Shown here one piece after another: positions 51,806 through 60,808 of a DNA stretch of 64,000 nt; the stretch's first letter is position 1, and each line of letters opens with the position of its first letter. A program made the position numbers and the translations under genes. Below the pieces are notes generated by a model. It did not search any database. It was not told where the DNA came from and worked only from the letters and a program-made list of their open reading frames with translations. This stretch comes from Streptomyces sp. A1277 (lineage in GTDB: Bacteria > Actinomycetota > Actinomycetes > Streptomycetales > Streptomycetaceae), in the NCBI RefSeq assembly GCF_004795015.1, contig NZ_SSBI01000040.1, positions 1-64,000 on the forward strand. Reading direction: 5' to 3'.

Positions 51806-51839
51806 GGGCCCGGTCCGCTCTCGCGAGCGGACCGGGCCC
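51806..51839. terminator. bidirectional terminator between pgl and pgi
   Basis: GGGCCCGGTCCGCTC and GAGCGGACCGGGCCC form a perfect 15-bp stem around TCGC, between the two convergent stops. Confidence 0.9.
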
Positions 51840-51848
51840 AGCGGGTTC

Positions 51849-53525
51849 TCAGCGGCCGCGCAGCTCGCGGTAGGCGGAGACGAGCGCGGCGGTCGAGCTG
51901 TCCAGCTGCTCGGCGCCCTCGCTCTCGGCCCCCTGGCCCTCGGTCAGCACGGGCTCGATCTTCTTGGCGAGGACCTTGCCGAGCTCGACGCCCCACTGGT
52001 CGAAGGAGTCGATGTTCCAGATCGCGCCTTGGACGAAGACCTTGTGCTCGTACAGGGCGATCAGCTGGCCGAGCACGGACGGGGTCAGCCGGTCGGCGAG
52101 GATCGTCGTCGTCGGGTGGTTGCCCCGGAACGTCTTGTGCGCCACCAGCTCCTCGGGGACGCCCTCGGCGCGCACCTCGTCCGGCGTCTTGCCGAAGGCG
52201 AGGGCCTGGGTCTGGGCGAAGAAGTTGGCCATCAGCAGGTCGTGCTGGGCGACCAGGCCGGGCAGCAGGTCCTCGACCGGCTGGGCGAAGCCGATGAAGT
52301 CGGCCGGGATGACCTTCGTTCCCTGGTGGATCAGCTGGTAGTAGGCGTGCTGCCCGTTGGTGCCGGGGGTGCCCCAGACGACCGGCCCGGTCTGCCAGTC
52401 GACCGGATTGCCGTCCCGGTCCACGGACTTGCCGTTGGACTCCATGTCCAGCTGCTGGAGGTACGCCGTGAACTTGGACAGGTAGTGGCTGTAGGGCAGC
52501 ACCGCGTGCGACTGGGCGTCGAAGAACGCGCCGTACCAGACGCCCAGCAGGCCGAGGAGCAGCGGGGCGTTCTCCTCGGCGGGGGCGGTGCGGAAGTGCT
52601 CGTCTACGAGGTGGAAGCCGTCGAGCATCTCGCGGAACCGGTCCGGGCCGATGGCGATCATCAGGGAGAGCCCGATGGCGGAGTCGTAGGAGTAACGGCC
52701 GCCGACCCAGTCCCAGAACTCGAACATGTTGGCCGTGTCGATACCGAAGTCCGCGACCTTGTCCGCGTTGGTCGACAGCGCCACGAAGTGCTTGGCCACC
52801 GCGTCCTGACCGGCCCTCAGCCCGGTCAGCAGCCAGTCGCGGGCGGAGGTGGCGTTGGTGATCGTCTCGATCGTGGTGAAGGTCTTCGAGGCGATGATGA
52901 ACAGCGTCTCGGCCGGGTCGAGGTCGCGCACGGCCTCGTGCAGGTCGGCGCCGTCCACGTTGGAGACGAAGCGGAAGGTGAGCGAGCGGTCCGTGAAGGA
53001 GCGCAGCGCCTCGTACGCCATGGCGGGGCCCAGGTCGGAGCCGCCGATGCCGATGTTGACGATGTTCTTGATCGGCTTGCCGGTGTGACCGGTCCACTCC
53101 TTTGACCTGACGCGGTCGGAGAAGGCCGCCATCTTGTCGAGCACCGCGTGCACGGCCGGCACCACGTTCTCGCCGTCGACCTCGATCACGGCGTCCCGCG
53201 GGGCGCGCAGCGCGGTGTGCAGGACGGCGCGGTCCTCGGTGGTGTTGATCTTGTCGCCGCGGAACATGGCGTCGCGCAGCCCGGCGACGTCGGTGGCGAC
53301 GGCGAGCTCGCGCAGCAGCGCCAGCGTCTCGTCGGTGACCAGGTGTTTGGAGTAGTCGAGGTACAGGTCGCCGACCCGCAGGGTGTACCCGGTGCCGCGC
53401 GCCGGGTCGTCCGCGAACAGCTGGCGCAGATGGGTCGCCCCGAGCTGCTCACGGTGCTTGCCCAGCGCCGCCCATTCCGGCGTCTGGTTGAGCCTGGTAC
53501 GGCTTGTTGCGTTCATCCCGGACAT
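51849..53525 (-). CDS. pgi: glucose-6-phosphate isomerase
   Basis: A 558-residue PGI of the long (eukaryotic-like) type. Signatures are NIGIGGSDLGPAMAYEALRSF (about 155), ASKTFTTIETITNATSARDWL (about 215) and VVWGTPGTNGQHAYYQLIHQGTKVIPADFIGF (about 385), and a Glu region near GGRYSYDSAIGLSL. ATG 53525; ATG 53516 nine bases later is a possible alternative. Converges on the pentose phosphate operon, linking it to glycolysis. Confidence 0.95.
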   Translation of the reverse strand: MSGMNATSRTRLNQTPEWAALGKHREQLGATHLRQLFADDPARGTGYTLRVGDLYLDYSKHLVTDETLALLRELAVATDVAGLRDAMFRGDKINTTEDRAVLHTALRAPRDAVIEVDGENVVPAVHAVLDKMAAFSDRVRSKEWTGHTGKPIKNIVNIGIGGSDLGPAMAYEALRSFTDRSLTFRFVSNVDGADLHEAVRDLDPAETLFIIASKTFTTIETITNATSARDWLLTGLRAGQDAVAKHFVALSTNADKVADFGIDTANMFEFWDWVGGRYSYDSAIGLSLMIAIGPDRFREMLDGFHLVDEHFRTAPAEENAPLLLGLLGVWYGAFFDAQSHAVLPYSHYLSKFTAYLQQLDMESNGKSVDRDGNPVDWQTGPVVWGTPGTNGQHAYYQLIHQGTKVIPADFIGFAQPVEDLLPGLVAQHDLLMANFFAQTQALAFGKTPDEVRAEGVPEELVAHKTFRGNHPTTTILADRLTPSVLGQLIALYEHKVFVQGAIWNIDSFDQWGVELGKVLAKKIEPVLTEGQGAESEGAEQLDSSTAALVSAYRELRGR

Positions 53526-53624
53526 CAGCCCACTTCTCTCGTAACCGCAGTTCCCCGCTGCCCCTCCAACCTAATTGATCAGGCGGCCGGACGTGACGGC
53601 GGCGGGCTGCGGCACGAAAGCATT

Positions 53625-53655
53625 CCGGCCGGGCACCCGTGGGGTGTCCGGCCGG
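53625..53655. terminator. hairpin terminator after the RbpA-family gene
   Basis: CCGGCCGGGCACC and GGTGTCCGGCCGG arms with a short loop (one mismatch), nine bases beyond the RbpA-family stop and in front of the pgi promoter. Confidence 0.7.
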
Positions 53656-53663
53656 TGAACGAT

Positions 53664-53999
53664 TCAGATCTCGCCGCGGAGTTTCGCGAGGGCTTCGGCG
53701 AGGATGGCCTCGCCGTCCGCGTCGCTGCGCCGCTCGCGCACGTACGCGAGGTGCGTCTTGTACGGCTCGGTGCGCGGCGGGTCGGGCGGGCTGTCCCGGT
53801 CCTGGCCGGCCGGGAAACCGCAGCGCGGGCAGTCCCAGGTCTCCGGTACCTGCGCGTCATGGGCGAAGCTCGGCTGCGTCTCGTGCCCGTTCGAGCACCA
53901 GAAGGAGATGCGGAGCCGTGGCGCGGACTCGCCGCGCTCGGCCTCCCCCATCGGCCCCGCTCCGACCCGGCTTCCCCGGATCGCGTTGCCACTTGCCAC
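53664..53999 (-). CDS. RbpA-family RNA polymerase-binding protein (paralogue)
   Basis: A 111-residue RbpA-type protein with ASGNAIRGSRVGAGPMGEAERGESAPRLRISFWCSNGHETQPSFAHDAQVPETWDCPRCG. It has a Zn-like knuckle (Cys in CSNGH and CPRCG, residues about 34-59) and a C-terminal sigma-interacting helix (THLAYVRERRSDADGEAILAEALAKLRGEI). RbpA proteins bind RNA polymerase through the principal sigma factor and stimulate transcription. The sequence differs from the classic Streptomyces RbpA as I remember it, so this is probably the second copy (RbpB-like). Confidence 0.85.
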   Translation of the reverse strand: MASGNAIRGSRVGAGPMGEAERGESAPRLRISFWCSNGHETQPSFAHDAQVPETWDCPRCGFPAGQDRDSPPDPPRTEPYKTHLAYVRERRSDADGEAILAEALAKLRGEI

Positions 54000-54108
54000 G
54001 GTCGTAACTCCCTGCGTGATGGTGCTCGAAGATGCCCCAGTCTACGTAAGGCCCAACGCGCGTCCAGTGAAAGGAGTTACACCGTCACCGGGAATCGCGT
54101 ACGACGGG

Positions 54109-54345
54109 TCAGTTGTCCAGCTTGATGAGCAGACCAAGCACCACGATGCACGCGAACCAGCCCAGACCGACCACGACGGTGATCCGGTCGAGGTTGCGCT
54201 CGGCGACCGAGGAGCCGCCGACGGACGACTGCATGCCGCCACCGAACATGTCGGAGAGACCGCCGCCCTTGCCCTTGTGCATCAGCACCAGCAGCATCAG
54301 CAGCAGGCTGAAGACGATCAGGGCGATCTCGAACCCCAAAATCAC
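54109..54345 (-). CDS. secG: SecG, protein translocase subunit
   Basis: A 78-residue membrane protein with two hydrophobic helices (ILGFEIALIVFSLLLMLLVLMH and RITVVVGLGWFACIVVLGLLI) and the cytoplasmic loop KGKGGGLSDMFGGGMQSSVGGSSVAERNLDR typical of SecG. GTG 54345. It lies downstream of tpiA with a terminator between, an arrangement common in actinobacteria. Confidence 0.92.
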   Translation of the reverse strand: MILGFEIALIVFSLLLMLLVLMHKGKGGGLSDMFGGGMQSSVGGSSVAERNLDRITVVVGLGWFACIVVLGLLIKLDN

Positions 54346-54391
54346 GGCTGGTCCCTACTTTCCGGAAATCCTGACTGCATGTGCGAACAAC

Positions 54392-54422
54392 GGGGGCCGG
54401 GAGGCTGCCCTCCCCGGCCCCC
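54392..54422. terminator. hairpin terminator after tpiA
   Basis: GGGGGCCGGGAGG and CCTCCCCGGCCCCC pair with one bulged base around a short loop, 33 bases past the tpiA stop. Confidence 0.75.
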
Positions 54423-54455
54423 GCAAGGGTACGACGGATCCGCGCTACCGCATAC

Positions 54456-55232
54456 TCACTGGTCGCGGAAGCGGACGATCTTGACGAACTCGTCGGCGTC
54501 CAGCGCCGCGCCGCCGATCAGTGCGCCGTCGACGTCGGGCTGGGCCATGATCGCGGCCACGTTGCCGGACTTCACCGAGCCGCCGTACTGGATGCGGACC
54601 GCGTCGGCCAGCTCCTGCGAGTACAGCTCGGCGAGGCGGCCGCGGATCGCACCGCAGACCTCCTGCGCGTCCTCGGGGGTGGCGACCTCGCCGGTGCCGA
54701 TGGCCCAGACCGGCTCGTAGGCGACCACGATGGTCTCGGCCTGCTCGGCCGGGATGTCCTTCAGGGCGCCGTCGAGCTGCGCGAGGGTGTACGCGACCTG
54801 CTCGCCGGCCTTGCGGACGTCCAGGCCCTCGCCGACGCACAGGATCGGGGTCAGGCCGTGCTTGAAGGCGGCCTTCACCTTGGCGTTGCAGACCTCGTCG
54901 TTCTCGCCGTGGTACTGGCGGCGCTCGCTGTGGCCGACGGCGACGAAGGCGCACTTCAGCTTGGCGAGCATGGGGCCGGAGATCTCACCGGTGTACGCGC
55001 CGGAGTCGTGCGCCGAGATGTCCTGGGCGCCGTACTTGATCTTCAGCTTGTCGCCGTCGACCAGCGTCTGCACGGAGCGCAGGTCGGTGAAGGGCGGCAG
55101 GACGGCGACCTCTACGGCGTCGTAGTCCTTGTCGGCCAGGGCGAAGGCGAGCTTCTGGACGTGGGCGATGGCCTCGAGGTGGTTGAGGTTCATCTTCCAG
55201 TTGCCCGCCATCAGCGGGGTGCGGGTGGTCAT
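54456..55232 (-). CDS. tpiA: triosephosphate isomerase
   Basis: A 258-residue TIM barrel. Catalytic residues are visible: Lys in LMAGNWKMNLNH (residue about 13), His in AFVAVGHSERRQY (about 100) and Glu in VVAYEPVWAIGTG (about 172). The phosphate loop is IQYGGSVKSGN (about 218). ATG 55232, six bases after the pgk stop; one operon with pgk. Confidence 0.96.
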   Translation of the reverse strand: MTTRTPLMAGNWKMNLNHLEAIAHVQKLAFALADKDYDAVEVAVLPPFTDLRSVQTLVDGDKLKIKYGAQDISAHDSGAYTGEISGPMLAKLKCAFVAVGHSERRQYHGENDEVCNAKVKAAFKHGLTPILCVGEGLDVRKAGEQVAYTLAQLDGALKDIPAEQAETIVVAYEPVWAIGTGEVATPEDAQEVCGAIRGRLAELYSQELADAVRIQYGGSVKSGNVAAIMAQPDVDGALIGGAALDADEFVKIVRFRDQ

Positions 55233-55238
55233 GAAAGG

Positions 55239-56450
55239 TCAGTCCTCCAGAGCGGCGAGGCCGGGAAGCGTCTTGCCTTCGAGGTATTCGAGGCTGGCGC
55301 CGCCACCGGTCGAGATGTGTCCGAACGCGTTCTCGTCGAAGCCCAGAATGCGGACGGCCGCGGCGGAGTCGCCACCGCCGACCACGCTGAAGCCCGAGGA
55401 GTCGACGAGGGCCTGGGCGACGGCCCGGGTGCCCTCGGCGAAGTCGGGGTGCTCGAAGACGCCCATCGGGCCGTTCCAGAAGACGGTGGCCGCGTCGGCG
55501 AGCTTCGATGCGTAGAGCTTGTTGGTCTCCGGGCCGTTGTCCAGACCCATCTGCCCGGCCGGCATGGCGTCGGCGGCGACGGTGGAGGGGTCGGCCGGGG
55601 CCTTGGTCTTGAGGTCGGGGAACGCGGGGGCGACCACGACGTCGACGGGGAGCACGAACTCCACGCCCTTCTCCTCGGCGCGCCGCAGGTACTCGCGCAC
55701 CGCCGGGATCTGGTCCTCCTGGAGCAGCGAGCTGCCGACCTCGTGGCCCTGGGCCTTGAGGAAGGTGTACGCCATGCCGCCGCCGATGAGGATGCGGTCG
55801 GCCCGCTCCAGCAGGTGGTCGATGACGCCGAGCTTGTCGGAGACCTTGGCGCCGCCGAGCACGACCGCGTACGGGCGCTGCACGTCGTCGGTGAGCTTCT
55901 TCAGTACGCCGACCTCGGTGGCGATCAGGTCGCCGGCGGCGTGCGGGAGGCGGGCCGGGAGGTCGAAGACCGAGGCGTGCTTGCGGTGGACGGCGCCGAA
56001 GCCGTCGCCCACGTAGAGGTCGGCGAGTTCGGCCAGCTGGTCGGCGAAGGCGCCGCGCTCGGCGTCGTCCTTGGAGGTCTCGCCGGGGTTGAAGCGGAGG
56101 TTCTCGATGACGGCGACCTGGCCGTCGGTGAGCGCGGCGACGGTGGCGCGGGCGGACTCGCCGACCGTGTCGGTCGCGAAGGCCACGTCGGTGCCGAGCA
56201 GTTCACCGAGCCGGGTGGCGGCGGGGGCCAGCGAGAACGCCGGGTCCGGGGCGCCCTTGGGGCGGCCCAGGTGCGAGGCGACGACGACCCGGGCGCCGGC
56301 CTCGGCCAGCTTCCGGACGGTCGGGGTGACGGCGCGGATGCGGCCGTCGTCGGTGATGGTGGTGCCGCTCAGCGGCACGTTGAGGTCGGCGCGGACGAAT
56401 ACCCGCTTGCCGGCGACCCCTTCGGCGAGAAGTGCGTCGATCGTCTTCAT
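55239..56450 (-). CDS. pgk: phosphoglycerate kinase
   Basis: A 403-residue kinase with N-terminal KRVFVRADLNVPLSG (about 15), VASHLGRPKGAPDPAFSLAP (about 58), the ATP-side GGAKVSDKLGVIDHLLERADRILIGGGMAYTF (about 198) and GFSVVGGGDSAAAVRILG (about 358). ATG 56450. Downstream of gap with a hairpin in between. Confidence 0.96.
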   Translation of the reverse strand: MKTIDALLAEGVAGKRVFVRADLNVPLSGTTITDDGRIRAVTPTVRKLAEAGARVVVASHLGRPKGAPDPAFSLAPAATRLGELLGTDVAFATDTVGESARATVAALTDGQVAVIENLRFNPGETSKDDAERGAFADQLAELADLYVGDGFGAVHRKHASVFDLPARLPHAAGDLIATEVGVLKKLTDDVQRPYAVVLGGAKVSDKLGVIDHLLERADRILIGGGMAYTFLKAQGHEVGSSLLQEDQIPAVREYLRRAEEKGVEFVLPVDVVVAPAFPDLKTKAPADPSTVAADAMPAGQMGLDNGPETNKLYASKLADAATVFWNGPMGVFEHPDFAEGTRAVAQALVDSSGFSVVGGGDSAAAVRILGFDENAFGHISTGGGASLEYLEGKTLPGLAALED

Positions 56451-56487
56451 CTGTCTGGACTCCTTGGAGGACGAGGGAGCATGCGAG

Positions 56488-56525
56488 GGGGCTCGAACGG
56501 CGCGGCGTTGCGCTGTTCGAGCCCC
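56488..56525. terminator. hairpin terminator after gap
   Basis: GGGGCTCGAAC and GTTCGAGCCCC form a perfect 11-bp stem, with an inner GCGC/GCGC pairing, 36 bases past the gap stop and shortly before pgk. Confidence 0.75.
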
Positions 56526-56561
56526 GTGCTCACATCGAGATGCCTGCCGGTTCGGCGCCGG

Positions 56562-57572
<1,011 letters not shown>

Positions 57573-57698
57573 GAACCGATCTCCTCGTTAGGTACGCCGG
57601 TTTTCGACGCCGGCGAGTTGTATGGGATGTCCCCGACCGCCTACGACCCTACCTCTCCGAAGCCGTCGGGGTGACATCGAGCACGGCCGGAAGACCGC

Positions 57699-57736
57699 GG
57701 AAAGCCCGTACTCCCCAGTAGGAGTACGAGCTTTCC
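57699..57736. terminator. hairpin terminator between whiA and gap
   Basis: GGAAAGCCCGTACTCC and GGAGTACGAGCTTTCC form a 16-bp stem with one mismatch around a 6-base loop. It lies about 95 bases past the whiA stop. Confidence 0.75.
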
Positions 57737-57831
57737 GTTGATCTCCCCCGCCCTCCGCGACGATTACGCAGCGTCAACGCCCGCGGGTGCGGGGGCCGTT
57801 CCCGCCGCGGCGGGCGGGCCGGGGGCGCGGA

Positions 57832-58821
57832 TCAGCCGACCAGGCCGTCGGCCAGCTCTTCGCTGAGAGTGGATTCCGTGCCGGGGATGCCCAGGTCCTG
57901 GGCCCGCTTGTCGGCCATCGCCAGGAGCCGCCGGATGCGGCCCGCGACCGCGTCCTTGGTGAGCGGCGGGTCGGCGAGCGCGCCCAGCTCCTCCAGGGAT
58001 GCCTGCTTGTGCTCCATGCGCAGCCGGCCGGCCGCCGCCAGGTGCTCGGGGACCTCCTCGCCCAGGATCTCCAGCGCGCGCCCCACCCGGGCGCCCGCGG
58101 CGACCGCGGCCCGGGCCGAGCGGCGCAGGTTCGCGTCGTCGAAGTTGGCGAGGCGGTTGGCGGTGGCGCGGACCTCGCGCCGCATCCGCCGCTCCTCCCA
58201 GGCCAGCACCGATTCGTGGGCGCCGAGCCGGGTGAGCAGGGCGCCGATCGCGTCGCCGTCGCGGACGACGACCCGGTCCACGCCGCGCACCTCGCGGGCC
58301 TTCGCCGCGATGGAGAGCCGGCGGGCGGCACCGACCAGCGCGAGCGCGGCCTCCGGGCCCGGGCAGGTCACCTCCAGCGAGGAGGAGCGGCCCGGTTCGG
58401 TGAGCGAGCCGTGCGCCAGGAAGGCCCCGCGCCAGGCGGCCTCGGCGTCGCAGGTGGCCCCCGAGACCACCTGCGGGGGCAGGCCGCGGATGGGGCGGCC
58501 CCGGCCGTCGACCAGGCCCGTCTGGCGCGCCAGCTGGTCGCCGCCCGCCACCACCCGTACGACGTAGCGCGAGCCGCGCCGCAGGCCGCCGGGGGCCATC
58601 ACGATCAGCTCCGAGCTGTGCCCGAAGATCTCCAGGATGTCCCGCTTCAGCCGGCGCGCCGCCATCGCGGTGTCCAGCTCCGCCTCGATCACGATCCGGC
58701 CGCTCACCAGGTGGAGTCCACCCGCGAACCGAAGAATCGCCGACACCTCTGCCTTCCTGCAGCAGGTCCGGGTCACGGGAAGCCGAGAGACTTCGTCCTT
58801 CACCGCCGGCGTCATCGCCAT
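57832..58821 (-). CDS. whiA: sporulation regulator WhiA
   Basis: A 329-residue protein with a LAGLIDADG-type N-terminal domain (residues about 20-200: RTCCRKAEVSAILRFAGGLHLVSGRIVIEAELDTAMAARRLKRDILEIFGH, and TCDAEAAWRGAFLAHGSLTEPG) and a C-terminal HTH (residues about 265-320: LGALADPPLTKDAVAGRIRRLLAMADKRAQDLG). WhiA acts with WhiB to start sporulation septation in Streptomyces. Two ATGs are possible, 58821 (MAMTPAV) and 58815, the latter overlapping the yvcK stop exactly. Confidence 0.95.
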   Translation of the reverse strand: MAMTPAVKDEVSRLPVTRTCCRKAEVSAILRFAGGLHLVSGRIVIEAELDTAMAARRLKRDILEIFGHSSELIVMAPGGLRRGSRYVVRVVAGGDQLARQTGLVDGRGRPIRGLPPQVVSGATCDAEAAWRGAFLAHGSLTEPGRSSSLEVTCPGPEAALALVGAARRLSIAAKAREVRGVDRVVVRDGDAIGALLTRLGAHESVLAWEERRMRREVRATANRLANFDDANLRRSARAAVAAGARVGRALEILGEEVPEHLAAAGRLRMEHKQASLEELGALADPPLTKDAVAGRIRRLLAMADKRAQDLGIPGTESTLSEELADGLVG

Positions 58822-59846
58822 GGGCCGATCCTTCCATGCATCCGAAAAATACGGTCGTACGCGGCGGCCAACAGCTCCGGATCATGGATCGGAACGCCGT
58901 CGGGTGAGGCCACGGGCGCCAGCTCGACCGCGGCGCCGAGCCGTTTGGCTGCGTCGGCGAGAGATTCGCGGTCGGGCACGGCGGCCTCGTCGGCCAGCAC
59001 CACGTCCAGGGCGAGTTTAGGGGCGTGTCGTCCCAAAACCTCCAAATGACGCTGCGGTGAGAAGCCATCTGTTTCACCGGGCTGCGGCGCGAGGTTCAGT
59101 GAGAGGACCTTGCGGGCCTTCGTCTCGATCAGCGCGTCCAGCAGTTCGGGGACGAGCAGATGCGGGATGACCGAGGAGAACCAGGAGCCCGGGCCGAGGA
59201 CCACCCAGTCCGCGTCCCGTACGGCGGCGACCGCCTCGGGGACGGCCGGCGGGTCGGCCGGGACCAGGTGCACGGACTGCACCTCGCCCGGGGTGAGGGC
59301 GACGGTGGCCTGGCCGCGCACGGTGTCCACGTCGTCCGGGCGTTCGGGGTCGTGGCCCTTGACGAGGGCCTGGAGCTCCAGCGGCACGGCGGACATGGGC
59401 AGCACCCGGCCGTGCGCGCCGAGGAGCTTGCCGACCAGGTCCAGGGCCTGGACGTGGTCGCCGAGCTGTTCCCACAGGGCGACGATCAGCAGATTGCCGA
59501 CCGCGTGCTCGTGCAGGTCGCCCTTGGACTGGAAGCGGTGCTGGATGACCTGCGCCCAGGTCTGGCCCCACTCGTCGTCGCCGCACAGGGCGGCCAGCGC
59601 CTTGCGCAGGTCGCCGGGCGGGAGGACGCCCAGCTCCTCGCGGAGCCGCCCGCTGGAGCCTCCGTCGTCGGCGACGGTGACCACGGCGGTCAGGTCGCCG
59701 GTGATCCGCCGCAGCGCGGTGAGGGAGGCGGACAGGCCCATGCCGCCGCCGAGCGCGACGACCTTGGGCTGGGCGCCGCGCTTGCGCACGGCGAACGCGG
59801 GCGTGGCGCCGCGCAGCCGGCGCAGGCGCAGATTGCGACTGGTCAC
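58812..59846 (-). CDS. YvcK-like protein (gluconeogenesis factor family)
   Basis: A 344-residue CofD/UPF0052-like protein. KVVALGGGMGLSASLTALR (about 28-46), TVADDGGSSGRLREELG (about 60) and VLGPGSWFSSVIPHLLVPEL (about 210) are signature. GTG 59846 overlaps the rapZ stop (GTGA), and its own stop overlaps the whiA start, so rapZ-yvcK-whiA form one coupled unit. In other bacteria YvcK affects growth on gluconeogenic carbon sources and cell shape. Confidence 0.9.
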   Translation of the reverse strand: MTSRNLRLRRLRGATPAFAVRKRGAQPKVVALGGGMGLSASLTALRRITGDLTAVVTVADDGGSSGRLREELGVLPPGDLRKALAALCGDDEWGQTWAQVIQHRFQSKGDLHEHAVGNLLIVALWEQLGDHVQALDLVGKLLGAHGRVLPMSAVPLELQALVKGHDPERPDDVDTVRGQATVALTPGEVQSVHLVPADPPAVPEAVAAVRDADWVVLGPGSWFSSVIPHLLVPELLDALIETKARKVLSLNLAPQPGETDGFSPQRHLEVLGRHAPKLALDVVLADEAAVPDRESLADAAKRLGAAVELAPVASPDGVPIHDPELLAAAYDRIFRMHGRIGPWR

Positions 59847-60808
59847 TCGCGCCCCATGTCCCTGTGTACGAGCACGGTCTCGATCCCCTCGGTGGCGAGC
59901 CGGGCCGCCAGCTTCTCGGACATGGCCACCGAGCGGTGCTTGCCGCCCGTGCAGCCGACGGCGATGGTCACGTAGCGCTTGCCCTCGCGGCGGTAGCCCG
60001 CGGCGACGAGCTGGAGCAGCTCGGTGTACTGGTTGAGGAACTCCTTGGCACCCGGCTGGTCGAAGACGTAGGAGGAGACCTCCTCGTTGAGCCCGGTGAA
60101 GGGGCGCAGCTCCGGGACCCAGTGCGGGTTGGGCAGGAAGCGGCAGTCCACCACCAGGTCGGCGTCGACCGGCAGGCCGTACTTGAAGCCGAACGACATC
60201 ACGGTGGCGCGCAGCTCCGGTTCCTCGTCGCCGGCGAACTGGGCGTCCATCTTGGCGCGCAGCTCGTGGACGTTGAGGCTGGAGGTGTCGATCACCAGAT
60301 CCGCGTCGCCGCGCAGCTCGCGGAGCAGGTCGCGCTCGGCGGCGATGCCGTCGACGATGCGGCCGTCGCCCTGGAGGGGGTGCGGGCGGCGGACCGACTC
60401 GAAGCGGCGGACCAGCGCGTCGTCGGAGGACTCCAGGAAGACCACCCGGCGGGTGACGCCCTTGGCGTCCAGGACGGCGAGGGATTCGCGCAGGTTGTCG
60501 AAGAAGCGGCGGCCGCGCACGTCCACGACGACGGCGATCCGCGCCACGTTGCCCTGGGAGCGGGCGCCGAGCTCCACCATGGTGGGGATCAGCGCGGGCG
60601 GCAGGTTGTCCACGACGAACCAGCCGAGGTCCTCCAGGCACTTGGCGGCGGTGCTGCGGCCGGCGCCGGACATGCCGGAGATGATCACCAGTTCGGGGAT
60701 GGCGGCCGCGCTGTCACCCGATTCGGTCGAGGTGCCCGTACTCACGTGTGCTGCTCCGTCTGCTCGGTCTGTGCGGTCGTGCCCGTGTTCATGTTCGTGG
60801 TCAGTCAT
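59843..60808 (-). CDS. rapZ: RapZ-like nucleotide-binding protein (YvcJ family)
   Basis: A 321-residue P-loop protein. The N-terminal 30 residues are His/Asp-rich (MTDHEHEHGHDRTDRADG). The Walker A segment reads GMSGAGRSTAAK (about 44-55), with Arg where Lys is usual. VDVRGRRFFDNLRESLAVLDAKG, VFLESSDDALVRRFESVRRPHPLQ and the C-terminal TIAVGCTGGKHRSVAMSEKLAARL (about 285) identify the family. ATG 60808 overlaps the uvrC stop. Confidence 0.92.
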   Translation of the reverse strand: MTDHEHEHGHDRTDRADGAAHVSTGTSTESGDSAAAIPELVIISGMSGAGRSTAAKCLEDLGWFVVDNLPPALIPTMVELGARSQGNVARIAVVVDVRGRRFFDNLRESLAVLDAKGVTRRVVFLESSDDALVRRFESVRRPHPLQGDGRIVDGIAAERDLLRELRGDADLVIDTSSLNVHELRAKMDAQFAGDEEPELRATVMSFGFKYGLPVDADLVVDCRFLPNPHWVPELRPFTGLNEEVSSYVFDQPGAKEFLNQYTELLQLVAAGYRREGKRYVTIAVGCTGGKHRSVAMSEKLAARLATEGIETVLVHRDMGRE

